Shown: piece after piece, positions 45,543 to 54,256 of the stretch
How positions within the stretch are numbered: the stretch's first letter is position 1
Layout: each line of letters opens with the position of its first letter
Assembly (NCBI RefSeq): GCF_000196255.1
Contig: NC_006371.1
Coordinates: forward strand, 1,913,585 to 1,977,584
From: Photobacterium profundum SS9
GTDB lineage: Bacteria > Pseudomonadota > Gammaproteobacteria > Enterobacterales > Vibrionaceae
Length of the DNA: 64,000 nt
Direction of reading: 5' to 3'
Program-made: the position numbers and the translations under genes
The notes under the pieces: generated by a model
What the model saw: the letters and a program-made list of their open reading frames with translations, nothing else
Told to the model about the DNA's origin: nothing
The model's database searches: none

Positions 45543-46599
45543 CAGTCATGAACTAAGCGCTGATATATGTATTCCCCCTACTGAACAAGCTATTGTTCAG
45601 CGCCGTATTTTTCGTTACGTTTTAGGGCTTGTTGTCGCATGTGCTTTGGCATTAGGCATTGGGTGGGGGCTGTCTTTTGTTGCGCCTGTCTTTCTCGCTA
45701 AATTTTTAGTAGATCACCAAAAGCCAACCTCCCATACAATCAGTCAATTACTCTTAGCAATGACAGTAACCGTACTCATTGGCTTATCTGTCAGTGCGGG
45801 CATTACTCACTACCCATTGCCCTTGTTATTGCTACTGAGTTTATTGATGTTCACAGCCTATTACCTGTTCATGGATCCACAGTGGAATTTTTTCGCGACC
45901 ATTTTAATGATCGCGGTAATGCTACTGCCTTTCATGGGCATAATATCTCCAAGTTTAGCTGTTTATATTGGTGTCGGCTTAACGACATCAGGGGTGGTGG
46001 CTGTATTGCTGTTTGGCTTACTTCACCTCGTATTACCCGATATAGCACCAATGAACGATAATCAAACACAACCCGTTAGCTCATTGACACATGACCAACG
46101 CGTATTCGAATCATTAAAAGCCTTAACCATTTCTTTTCCAATTATTGCCTATTTTTATTATTTCCAAATAACAGGTGCAATACTCACCATGGCATTTATT
46201 GGTCTTTTATCATTGCAGACCGCTGGCCAAAAAAGTGTCAAAGTCAGTATGTTTCTGCTGCTGACGAATATAATCGGTGGTTTGGTGGCTATTGTGTATT
46301 ACGAGCTATTGGTTATGGTGCCGCATTTCTTATTCCTGCTCAGTCTTATTGCGCTGATTGGCTTAGTGTTAGGTAAAAAAATCTTCAACGAACCTGCGAA
46401 AGCACCTATTTGGGCCGGCGTAATGTCAGCATTGCTGGTTTTACTTGGTTCAGCTGTCGCTTCCGATAGCAAATTGATAGACGATAGTTTTTATATCCGT
46501 ATCGCACAGATTATGATGGCAAGTATTTATATGATTGTGGTGTCGTTTATTTTAGATAAATGGCAATACAAGCAGGAAGTGACGGAGTGCTCAGAGTAA
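45532..46599 (+). CDS. DUF2955 inner-membrane protein (FUSC-like efflux partner)
   Basis: The 355-residue protein has about nine to ten membrane helices in two groups separated by a hydrophilic loop (PDIAPMNDNQTQPVSS). The layout matches DUF2955 proteins, relatives of the aromatic acid exporter (FUSC) family that pair with an HlyD-type partner. It is translationally coupled to the gene upstream (11-bp overlap). The substrate is unknown. Confidence 0.82.
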   Translation: MSVNSHELSADICIPPTEQAIVQRRIFRYVLGLVVACALALGIGWGLSFVAPVFLAKFLVDHQKPTSHTISQLLLAMTVTVLIGLSVSAGITHYPLPLLLLLSLLMFTAYYLFMDPQWNFFATILMIAVMLLPFMGIISPSLAVYIGVGLTTSGVVAVLLFGLLHLVLPDIAPMNDNQTQPVSSLTHDQRVFESLKALTISFPIIAYFYYFQITGAILTMAFIGLLSLQTAGQKSVKVSMFLLLTNIIGGLVAIVYYELLVMVPHFLFLLSLIALIGLVLGKKIFNEPAKAPIWAGVMSALLVLLGSAVASDSKLIDDSFYIRIAQIMMASIYMIVVSFILDKWQYKQEVTECSE

Positions 46600-46690
46600 A
46601 GCTGATTTGGAGTAAACCCCTACCTTATTGGGGAAAACTCTGTACTTATGGTTGATGCTGACCGTTCTTGATTTTCAGCGATGCTACTGG

Positions 46691-47632
46691 TTAGCTAACC
46701 CTTTTTGCAACATTGGTTCGACAGAGGTCTCTAAAATCTTTCGGCGTCAAACTAGTATGGCGTCTGAAAAATTTGGTCATATTCGTTGCCTCTTTAAATC
46801 CGAGCTGCAGCGAGATATCCAGTATCGAATACTGGCTAAAGGCCAACAAGCGTTTTGCCTCAAGCAAGACTCTGTCATCAATTAACTCTTTAACACTGCG
46901 ACCTGAATAATCTTTCGCAATTTTATCAAGCTGTTTGATACTTTTACCCATTATTTTTGCCAAATCCCCGACGGAAGGACGTTGACTAAAGACTTTTTCG
47001 ATATACTTTTTTAATGCGTGATAATTAATATCCTTTTGACACAAACTGGTGTTATTACACAACGCTTGATAGTTAGGTACAATTTCTTTTAGCATAAGAG
47101 CACGCATTAAATTTCGAATAATTTCATCTTTATAGCTACTACCTTCACGGTGGTACTCTTGATCAATTTGGTCAAATAAACCACTGAGATTATCTGCTGT
47201 TTCAGTAATGCAATTAACTTCTTCAACCGCAGTTGCCATTACTTCTTGGTAAGGATCGTCGCCCCCCGAGTGTAAAAACTCATTACTAAAAGAAATGACG
47301 TACCCTTCTACGCTGCAATGTTCAGAAAAATGATGGACTTGATGTTTACCCAAAGTGAGCAGTGTACCTGGCTTTAATTGATACCTTTTGTAATCAATAA
47401 AATGATGCCCCTCCCCCTGAGTTATATAGATCAAGGCGCTAAACCGTAAACGGTGTGGTTTACCGACATAGAGCAGGTCTCGTTGCTGGTAGAACGTCGC
47501 GATAGTGTTAAAAGAAAGCTCTAAATTAACACTCACATCGTTGAGCAATACTGCGGGAATATCTTTATTTATCACGATCATCCTAATAAAAGAGGCAAAG
47601 CACGCCTCTTCGGTATCCTTCTTAAATGTCAT
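46691..47632 (-). CDS. AraC-family transcriptional regulator
   Basis: An N-terminal cupin-like sensor domain (PHRLRFSALIYITQGEGHHFIDYKRYQLKPGTL) is followed by a C-terminal double helix-turn-helix (SVGDLAKIMGKSIKQLDKIAKDYSGRSVKELID and ILDISLQLGFKEATNMTKFFRRHTSLTPKDFR), the AraC signature. The start is uncertain: ATG 47632 directly follows the upstream small gene, while ATG 47581 lies after a hairpin at 47590-47610. It may control the FMN/iron-sulfur operon it follows. Confidence 0.86.
   Translation of the reverse strand: MTFKKDTEEACFASFIRMIVINKDIPAVLLNDVSVNLELSFNTIATFYQQRDLLYVGKPHRLRFSALIYITQGEGHHFIDYKRYQLKPGTLLTLGKHQVHHFSEHCSVEGYVISFSNEFLHSGGDDPYQEVMATAVEEVNCITETADNLSGLFDQIDQEYHREGSSYKDEIIRNLMRALMLKEIVPNYQALCNNTSLCQKDINYHALKKYIEKVFSQRPSVGDLAKIMGKSIKQLDKIAKDYSGRSVKELIDDRVLLEAKRLLAFSQYSILDISLQLGFKEATNMTKFFRRHTSLTPKDFRDLCRTNVAKRVS
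47590..47610 (-). terminator. Hairpin at the end of the FMN/iron-sulfur operon
   Basis: AAGAGGCGTGCTTTGCCTCTT on the minus strand is followed by TTATTAGG. It looks like a rho-independent terminator but falls within the first codons of the AraC gene if that starts at 47632. This favours either the later start or attenuation between the genes. Confidence 0.5.
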
Positions 47633-47639
47633 CAATATC

Positions 47640-47849
47640 TTAATAGTTCAGTTCTGATAACTCTGCTGCGACTTTTTGGTAATCAATCTCGATATCAGGT
47701 TCGATGGTTGTTTCCACCTCTATACTGAAAAGGTACAGCGGCTTATTTTGCTTGGCAAGGGTACGTTGTGTCACAAAGCTGCCCCACAAGTGGGCAAGAA
47801 TCAATACCGTTGAAACGCAGTAAAAAACATAAACTAGCGTTTTCCTCAT
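47640..47849 (-). CDS. Small single-helix membrane protein in the FMN/iron-sulfur operon
   Basis: The ATG at 47849 overlaps the stop of the upstream gene (TGATG), so translation is coupled; a GTG at 47852 is an alternative. The product of 69-70 residues has one N-terminal membrane helix (MRKTLVYVFYCVSTVLILAH) and an acidic periplasmic-looking tail. No family is recognised; it probably assists the neighbouring membrane redox protein. Confidence 0.6.
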   Translation of the reverse strand: MRKTLVYVFYCVSTVLILAHLWGSFVTQRTLAKQNKPLYLFSIEVETTIEPDIEIDYQKVAAELSELNY

Positions 47850-49087
47850 CACTCACATCCTCCAGTCTTGCTCTGGCATTGACCATCTTCAGTTTGCTTT
47901 CGTTGTTGACGGTGTTGTTTTGCTCGTTTTTTTTGTACCTGTTTAAACCATGATTTATTGAACGTCAAAAAGTCAGTCATCGCATTAATTGGGCATAACG
48001 TCTGACACCATGGTCGACGAACCACCAATGATGTTAATAAAATAACAATTGTCAGAACAAAAAGGTGCATCGTCCCAATCATGCCAAACATAATACCAAA
48101 CGGCTCGTAAGAGAATGCGACCGGATTACGAAAATATGCGCCAAGGCACAATGTAGTTAATAATAATACGCGAGGGAACCACAACAAGAATTCGTTTTTG
48201 ATTGTGGAGGATTTGGCATTACCGACCTTCGCTAGGCATTGCTGCACCGCACCGAAAGGACAGATATTCTGACAATAGACATTTCGGTTGTAATACAATA
48301 TGTATACGATGCTTAATAGCATCAAGATTAAAGGCGTGTAATTCGCGAGACCATATAGCCAAGCACCAGAAATCACCATACCCATTGTGGATGCGGTATA
48401 CAGCGTTGCTGAATAAAAACCGAATACCCCCATTGAGATAATAAGCACGACCCAGTTGATCATCACTTTCTTTTTATTTCGGGTTCTGCTCGCCCACACC
48501 GCGACACCAAAAAAGACGAATGCGGCTAAGTCTAACCACTGCAGCGAAGAAAAAATACTTTTCGACTCAGACAAGGTATAGCCGTAGATTTGCTCACGAA
48601 CAGGCTTTGCAGCATGCTCAACCGCATCCATTAAGGCCGTTGAAGTTAGGGTCGCGCCCGTCACGCTATCAAACGTGACGGTGGTATCAATATGTTGACC
48701 TAAAATACGGTCAGCAACCCCACTCGGCATGACTTTGTCTAAATAGGTTGAAGTCTCTTTTGAATCAATAATGGCCAGTGCTTGTAATGTGCCCGTTGGT
48801 GAAATATTAATGCCAGCGACCATCTCGCCGCCATAGCCAATACCGCTTCCAACACTTATCCATTCAACTATGTTACTTTCATTATCACTTCGCACCACAC
48901 CTTGGAAGGTATTAGATCCTGCTGGTTCAAGTTGCTCCGATTGAAGGGTTAAATAGGATAATTGAGCCTGTTGATTATGTTGACTCCGATCACCCCCTAA
49001 ATACCAAAAAACAGCAAGCAGTAAGATTGAAAGTACACTAATAAACTTATCAAATACTTTTGATTTCGAAGACGTTTTTTTCATCAT
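47849..49087 (-). CDS. NosR/RnfG-like membrane protein with FMN-binding and 4Fe-4S domains
   Basis: The 412-residue protein starts with a membrane helix (about 15-32). It has a periplasmic FMN-binding domain (about 60-170) with SVTGATLTS, where the second Thr is the usual covalent FMN site, five or six more helices, and two cytoplasmic cysteine clusters, CQNICPFGAVQQC and CQTLCPINAM, like those of NosR and NapH-type quinol oxidising proteins. It ends in a Lys/Gln-rich tail with Cys. The role is probably electron transfer from the quinone pool or ferredoxin to a periplasmic acceptor. A truncated IS4 copy lies 67 bp upstream and may have cut its promoter or a partner gene. Confidence 0.8.
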   Translation of the reverse strand: MMKKTSSKSKVFDKFISVLSILLLAVFWYLGGDRSQHNQQAQLSYLTLQSEQLEPAGSNTFQGVVRSDNESNIVEWISVGSGIGYGGEMVAGINISPTGTLQALAIIDSKETSTYLDKVMPSGVADRILGQHIDTTVTFDSVTGATLTSTALMDAVEHAAKPVREQIYGYTLSESKSIFSSLQWLDLAAFVFFGVAVWASRTRNKKKVMINWVVLIISMGVFGFYSATLYTASTMGMVISGAWLYGLANYTPLILMLLSIVYILYYNRNVYCQNICPFGAVQQCLAKVGNAKSSTIKNEFLLWFPRVLLLTTLCLGAYFRNPVAFSYEPFGIMFGMIGTMHLFVLTIVILLTSLVVRRPWCQTLCPINAMTDFLTFNKSWFKQVQKKRAKQHRQQRKQTEDGQCQSKTGGCE

Positions 49088-49154
49088 ATTTTATTATCCC
49101 CGTATTATGACAATACGGGGATATACCTTATTCACTAATGTTAATGCTTATATC

Positions 49155-49718
49155 CATAGGTATCTACACAGATTGAGCAAAAAACGAACTGGCTATTTGC
49201 CTCATCGCGTTTATCTCATCCATGGTGTAGGTATCTAGTACTTCACACATTTGTAGGAAAACCCATAGTCCCGCAAGCAGTGATGGCTGAGTGACAGGCT
49301 TTGTTCGCTTAGTTAAACGACCACTCAGCTTAACCAAAAAACCTTTAAATTCATTAGCTTCATCCGAGCTGTCCGAATAAAGCTTAAATATCAACGTCGT
49401 TGCAACACTGGCTGTGATCAGACGCTTTAATATTGACTCCGCAGTAGTTTGCTGCCATTTCTCTAACTGATGACCATCTGACTTCAATAACTTAAACCAA
49501 GATTCAATATTCCAGCGATGGCAATACCACGTTGCAATCTCTGTTGCATCAACATCCAACACGTTAGACAGCAGATACCATCTTGCTAGCTCTTTACCTT
49601 CATCATCCGTGACCAGGCTCATAACAAAGCGACAGGTGGGCGCCGCTGACGCGAGCTTTTCTGATTTCCGGTGTAACTCAACAGTCGTTTCACCAACAAA
49701 CAAATAGCCCTCTTTACC
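49155..49718 (-). mobile_element. Truncated copy of the IS4-family element, 564 bp
   Basis: It starts with the IS end CATAGGTATCTACACA and is virtually identical (one difference noticed, near 49457/50021) to the left 564 bp of the full element that directly follows. It stops at TTTACC, where the next copy starts. Confidence 0.9.
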
Positions 49719-49721
49719 CAT
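49164..49721 (-). pseudogene. C-terminal fragment of the IS4 transposase
   Basis: This 185-codon frame equals the C-terminal part of the neighbouring transposase from GKEGYLFVG on. Its apparent ATG is created by the CAT at the end of the adjacent full IS copy. It keeps the YREK-type region (WYCHRWNIESWFKLLKSDGH) but lacks the first two catalytic Asp, so it cannot be an active transposase. Confidence 0.88.
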
Positions 49722-51118
49722 AGGTATCTACACAGATTGAGCAAAAAACGAACTGGCTATTTGCCTCATCGCGTTTATCTCATCCATGGTGTAGGTATCT
49801 AGTACTTCACACATTTGTAGGAAAACCCATAGTCCCGCAAGCAGTGATGGCTGAGTGACAGGCTTTGTTCGCTTAGTTAAACGACCACTCAGCTTAACCA
49901 AAAAACCTTTAAATTCATTAGCTTCATCCGAGCTGTCCGAATAAAGCTTAAATATCAACGTCGTTGCAACACTGGCTGTGATCAGACGCTTTAATATTGA
50001 CTCCGCAGTAGTTTGCTGCCATTTTTCTAACTGATGACCATCTGACTTCAATAACTTAAACCAAGATTCAATATTCCAGCGATGGCAATACCACGTTGCA
50101 ATCTCTGTTGCATCAACATCCAACACGTTAGACAGCAGATACCATCTTGCTAGCTCTTTACCTTCATCATCCGTGACCAGGCTCATAACAAAGCGACAGG
50201 TGGGCGCCGCTGACGCGAGCTTTTCTGATTTCCGGTGTAACTCAACAGTCGTTTCACCAACAAACAAATAGCCCTCTTTACCTCGAAGAGAAATAACACC
50301 TTTCAAGTCTGGGGAGATTGTTCGACTGATGATTTCAGCCGTTTTAAACTGACCTTCGTGACGGAACGTTGAGCCTTTTTTAGTTCGAGTTAGCCAGTGA
50401 ACTGAGCCTAAACGTCTTAAGTCTTTCGCTGAATCTGCTTCTCTATCAACAACATGCACCAGGGGCTTGTCTAAATCTAATTGTTCTTGCCAATGAATGC
50501 TGTCAAAGAGTGAATCTAGGTGACTTTGCTTGGGTTGTAACTCTTGGCTTCGGCATTGATAAATACCGTTGCTTGTCAGTAAGTTAAGACCTGCTGGAGC
50601 AATGGGTGCGCCAGTATTTGCGTCTACCAATAAAGACGCTTGCAGTTCGTAGCCAACATCGAGAGCGTGTGACATCTTAGTTTTATCTAACTTACTATGA
50701 TGTTTAGCGAAATTGATATGGCACCAATCATGAGCCATTAATACATATCGACTTTGACTTTCTTTCACACCAGAACGAGCAAGACCCAGCATCGGGCCAC
50801 TTAGCATAGGAAAAGTCACATCCTCATTATGATAAAAACGCCATGTTGCTTGTGTCGATGCCCATGATTGTGTGTGGTGACGAAGAGATTTTACACCTGG
50901 TGCATTGCTAGAATTAACTGTCATGTGTTCCATTATAAGGGTCTGATAACGCTTAGATAATCTTGATTCAAGGATACAGGGTAATTGATGTTGTTCAAAA
51001 AGAGTCATCGTCAATACTAATGAAATGAAAGTTAACTCTCTTGATCGTTGATCCTTAGATCAGTTCCCTTCTCTTGGCCGATTGGTTAATTCGCAACCAT
51101 TTTGTGTAGATACCTATG
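49719..51118 (-). mobile_element. IS4-family insertion sequence, full copy of 1400 bp
   Basis: CATAGGTATCTACACA forms perfect 16-bp inverted repeats at 49719-49734 and 51103-51118. The outer flanks do not share a duplication: a partial copy of the same element lies on the left and an IS66 fragment on the right. This points to recombination between copies. Confidence 0.9.
49728..51014 (-). CDS. IS4-family transposase
   Basis: The 428 residues have the IS4 core: VLMAHDWCHINF with the first Asp, LVHVVDREADSAKDLRRL with the second, and the block WYCHRWNIESWFKLLKSDGHQLEK with the Glu. The N-terminal region (WASTQATWRFYHNEDVTFPML) resembles the Tn5-type DNA-binding part. The frame is intact, so the element may be active. 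Confidence 0.9.
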   Translation of the reverse strand: MTMTLFEQHQLPCILESRLSKRYQTLIMEHMTVNSSNAPGVKSLRHHTQSWASTQATWRFYHNEDVTFPMLSGPMLGLARSGVKESQSRYVLMAHDWCHINFAKHHSKLDKTKMSHALDVGYELQASLLVDANTGAPIAPAGLNLLTSNGIYQCRSQELQPKQSHLDSLFDSIHWQEQLDLDKPLVHVVDREADSAKDLRRLGSVHWLTRTKKGSTFRHEGQFKTAEIISRTISPDLKGVISLRGKEGYLFVGETTVELHRKSEKLASAAPTCRFVMSLVTDDEGKELARWYLLSNVLDVDATEIATWYCHRWNIESWFKLLKSDGHQLEKWQQTTAESILKRLITASVATTLIFKLYSDSSDEANEFKGFLVKLSGRLTKRTKPVTQPSLLAGLWVFLQMCEVLDTYTMDEINAMRQIASSFFAQSV

Positions 51119-51238
51119 CCTTTAGGGGTATCAGAGAATAGCCAGTTTTTCCTCCCGATAACCAGTGGTTTGATTGCACGTTCAGCTCGATTGTTATCGA
51201 TAGATAAATGCCCATCGTCGACATAACGTATCAGTTTA

Positions 51239-52334
51239 TACCCGTGATCATTGATGATGCTTGATTTCTTCAATAATGAGGATCATGCTACACACTATGA
51301 AAATGACTCTAACCCAAAAGCAAAAACACGAACTTGAAAACCAGCATGATAAGACTCGTGATGGTCGAGTCCGTGACCGTATAAAAGCGGTACTTCTTGC
51401 ATCTGAAGGTTGGAGCACCTCCATGATTTCACAAGCTCTGCGCATCCATGAAACGACAGTTCTTCGTCATCTCAAAGATTATGAACAATCTGAAAAACTG
51501 ACACCTGAAAATGGCGGCTCATCGGGATACTTATCTGTCATTCAAACGATGGCGCTAATAGAGCATCTGACTGAGCATGCCTACCATCATTCTCATCAAA
51601 TCGTAGCCTACGTAATGGAACATTTTGGCGTTCAATACAGTGTCCCAGGTATGAACAAATGGCTTCATCACAATGGCTTTAGTTATAAGATGCCCAAAGG
51701 TGTCCCACATAAGTTTGATGAAGCAAAACAGCAGGCTTTTATCGAGGCTTATGACGCACTTAAAGCGAGCTGTGGCGAGGATGAATCGATTTTATTCATT
51801 GATGCTGTTCATCCAACGCAGGCGACTAAAATCACGCATGGCTGGATACGTACAGGACAAGATAAAGTACTTGAAACAACAGGAAGTCGTAGTCGACTTA
51901 ATATTATCGGTGCGCTGAACTTGTCGGACATCGGAGCCACTGTTGTTAGTGACTATGAAAGCATTAACAGTGAGAACATCGTTCGCTTTTTTGCAAACTG
52001 AGGGACAGTTACCCATTAGATCACACGCTCCATATCATCTTAGATGGGGCGGGATATCACCGTAGTGATTTGGTCAGGGATGCGGCTTTCGTCCTCAATA
52101 TTAAGCTTCATTATCTTCCGCCTTACAGTCCGAACCTTAATCCTATAGAACGACTTTGGAAAGTGATGAACGAGAAGTCGAGGAATAACGTTTACTTCAA
52201 GAGTAAACGTGACTTTAAGGAAGCTATAGACCAATTTTTTACTGTCACTCTTCCAGAGATCGCAGGCTCATTGACGTCTCGACTTAATGATAACTTTCAG
52301 GTGCTCAATTCTGCATCTTCAAGTTGATTGGGTA
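51239..52334 (+). mobile_element. IS630-family insertion sequence (second type), 1096 bp, with TACCC...GGGTA ends
   Basis: The left end is TACCCGTGATCATTGATGAT and the right end, inverted, TACCCAATCAACTTGAAGAT, with TA at 51237-51238 and 52335-52336. Restoring the IS66 frame by removing the element plus one TA proves the boundaries. Its right end matches the ends of the short repeats at 34829, 37111 and 57641 (TACCCAAGCTACCTCAAGAT), making it their likely autonomous partner. Confidence 0.87.
51300..52327 (+). pseudogene. IS630-family transposase, frameshifted
   Basis: The first part, to 52001, encodes the helix-turn-helix region (MISQALRIHETTVLRHLKDYEQ) and the first catalytic Asp (ILFIDAVHPTQ). 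The second part, in the -1 frame from about 51990 to 52327, has HIILDGAGYHRS and LPPYSPNLNPIERLWKVMNEKS, the second Asp and the Glu. The break lies after TTTTTTG at about 51989, which could be a -1 slippery site or a lesion. Upstream in-frame ATGs at 51261 and 51282 are alternative starts. Confidence 0.82.
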
Positions 52335-52392
52335 TAGACCATTGACCCACCGCATATTTTATTGCCTTTCCTAGCTGACTAGACGAGACGAG

Positions 52393-52545
52393 ACGACTAT
52401 AAAATCAGCTATTGGGATAACTAGCTCCTCAATCTTACGTCCCCACTCATTGTACTCTTTAGCGGTACGGTGCACTTCATCTATAAAAACAAAATATTGA
52501 AGTAATATAAGCAAGGTGTTTTTGGCAGCGTGTGGATTTTAATAT
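52393..52545 (-). pseudogene. Coding-like remnant, unidentified
   Basis: An open frame of about 50 codons without a start reads ...LQYFVFIDEVHRTAKEYNEW and continues GRKIEELVIPIADF before a stop. It looks protein-like, and the DEVH recalls helicase motif II, but this is too little to assign. It is probably what remains of a gene cut by the IS66 insertion. Confidence 0.3.
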
Positions 52546-52757
52546 AATTTAGGTGTAAGTTTATACCTCCGATCATTTTCAAATCCCGATCCAGAGAAAA
52601 ATATCAATCCTTTTCTTTTACTAGATCTCAAATTTTCACAAATTGTACTCCTTTCGCTTTCACTCTTAGTATATTTATTAAAGTTAACATGGAGTTCTTT
52701 TATTTCAAACGTAATATTTCGATACCGACTCAGTATAAAGAAGTTTGCATAACTCAA
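52539..52757 (-). CDS. Hypothetical protein, 72 residues
   Basis: An AT-rich 72-codon frame with a soluble, charged product (FEIKELHVNFNKYTKSESER). No ribosome site stands out and no family is recognised. It may be a remnant of the same lost gene region as 52393-52545. Confidence 0.3.
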   Translation of the reverse strand: MSYANFFILSRYRNITFEIKELHVNFNKYTKSESERSTICENLRSSKRKGLIFFSGSGFENDRRYKLTPKLY

Positions 52758-53376
52758 TGGTATTTCTATTCTTGTTAATTTTTGATTTTGATTTTATGGA
52801 TTGAAACTTACTTTAATTTATAGTGTTGATATAATTAACACTTACATTAAGTCTTTGATTGTTATAAAACTGAATAATTATTTTATTTAATCGAGGTGTT
52901 TATTATATCTTAATTAATTGCACGACTTCGATAAGATGAGATTACTATTTGACAAATTTAAGCTATTTTCGAGCGAAATAAAATATTAAAAAAACATTTT
53001 ATTTCATTCAAAAAATTCAACCGCCTAAATTTCAGCCAGAAATCCAAGATGGCTTGATATTTACTATCACTTGAAAGCGTACTCAATCACTAGAATTATC
53101 GACCTAAAATATTAAACAAGTAGTATATCGATATTACTGAAGTAGCACTTACTTTACTCTCACATCCTTTCGATTAAGCCCCCGACAGATGGAACTTAAC
53201 CAGAGGTGTAATTGTCATGCCAATCATCTTCACTGAAGGCTCTAGGAGTAGTGGCAAAACGAAGTTTTCATGTATGTCGTTATGGAATCTCAACATCTAG
53301 ATAAATAATAATGAAAACTATTCTCACAAAATCCAGTGCACTAGAAATAAAAATAAACTTACTATATTTTTACTCC
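52758..53376. other. AT-rich stretch without recognisable genes
   Basis: About 620 bp, with long A/T runs and no convincing frame or repeat on either strand. It is bounded by IS remnants on the left and the tRNA-Ser terminator on the right, and is probably decayed foreign DNA inserted beside the tRNA. Confidence 0.5.
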
Positions 53377-53409
53377 AAAAAAAAAGCCCACACCTAAGTG
53401 TGGGCTTTT
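53377..53409 (-). terminator. Rho-independent terminator of the second tRNA-Ser
   Basis: AGCCCACACTTAGGTGTGGG with CT on the minus strand forms a strong hairpin, followed by T9. Confidence 0.88.
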
Positions 53410-53422
53410 CTTATAAAAAATG

Positions 53423-53513
53423 TGGCGGAGAGATAGGGATTTGAACCCTAGAAGGGCTATAAACCCTTGCCGGTTTTCAAGACCGGTGCTTTCGACCACT
53501 CAGCCATCTCTCC
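53423..53513 (-). tRNA. tRNA-Ser (anticodon UGA), second copy
   Basis: The 91 bases are identical to those at 20452-20542, including the encoded CCA, and about 22 bp of upstream sequence (AACGCGGTGAATAATACGTA) are also shared. The downstream terminators differ. Two identical copies 33 kb apart on the same strand suggest a segmental duplication or an integration that regenerated the gene. Confidence 0.95.
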
Positions 53514-53850
53514 AACGCGGTGAATAATACGTATATCCACTAAGGCTGTAAATAGCGTTACTGTTCAACCGTTCAAGAATCCAGCAATCACAGCATACTT
53601 TTACTCCGCGCTAACAAGGCACGCGATTATATTTGGCTTATAGCGTTACTTTTTTACATTTTTCAACAATTTAATAAGACACATACTGGCCTTCACCCTC
53701 CCATACCGAAGCATACCCAATGCTATACAGGTTGATTGAAAGCTTAGTCTCACTATTTCCTATCAATATAGTACGTTCATCTATTATTCATTTTCGATCC
53801 TTTATGCTTCACATCATCAACTTACCTAATTCGACTAAATAAGCATAACA
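53514..53850. other. Intergenic region between tRNA-Ser and the OB-fold gene
   Basis: About 340 bp with the duplicated tRNA promoter region at its left end and the promoter of the gene at 53851 at its right end. No gene or repeat is visible. Confidence 0.5.
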
Positions 53851-54231
53851 ATGAAAAAAACACTTTTACTGTCTAGCCTTCTTATTCTTTCTCCAATGAC
53901 TTTCGCCAATACAACGGGCTTAAACGATCAAGGTTTCTTCGGGCCGAGTGAAACCTCAGTAAAAGCGGCGAAAGAAGGGAAAGATGACCAACCCGTTACT
54001 CTTACAGGCTATATCACAGCCTCTTTAGGCGATGAAATGTATACATTCTCCGACGGCCAAGACAATATCTCGGTAGAAATCGATAACGACAAGTGGCATG
54101 GCATTAAAGTAACCCCTGAAACGAAAGTAACCATTACAGGTGAAATCGATGAAGAGTGGTTCAACTCTCACATTAATGAATGGTTCAGTACAAAAATCGA
54201 TGTTGACCGTATTCAGTTAGCCATTCAATAA
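53851..54231 (+). CDS. YgiW/YdeI-family periplasmic OB-fold (BOF) protein
   Basis: The 126-residue protein has a Sec signal (MKKTLLLSSLLILSPMTFA-NT) and the bacterial OB-fold typical of this family: VKAAKEGKDDQPVTLTGYITASLGDEMYTFSDG..ISVEIDNDKW and a C-terminal DVDRIQL. Family members contribute to stress tolerance (peroxide, metal, acid) in the periplasm, and some are under QseB or PhoP control. It stands alone. Confidence 0.88.
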   Translation: MKKTLLLSSLLILSPMTFANTTGLNDQGFFGPSETSVKAAKEGKDDQPVTLTGYITASLGDEMYTFSDGQDNISVEIDNDKWHGIKVTPETKVTITGEIDEEWFNSHINEWFSTKIDVDRIQLAIQ

Positions 54232-54256
54232 TCCGCTAACTTCCCTTACCACTGAA

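Larger units (their letters stand above)
51119..52392 (-). pseudogene. IS66 TnpC fragment interrupted by an IS630 element
   Basis: From about 52392 to 52337, and again from 51238 to 51119, the minus strand encodes parts of a classical IS66 transposase: LGKAIKYAVGQW and then [31 protein letters not shown] and NWLFSDTPK. Taking out 51239-52334 and one TA joins the two parts in frame (QW-SKL). The C-terminal end is cut by the IS4 element at 51118. This is an older IS66 copy, different from the one at 3761. Confidence 0.85.
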
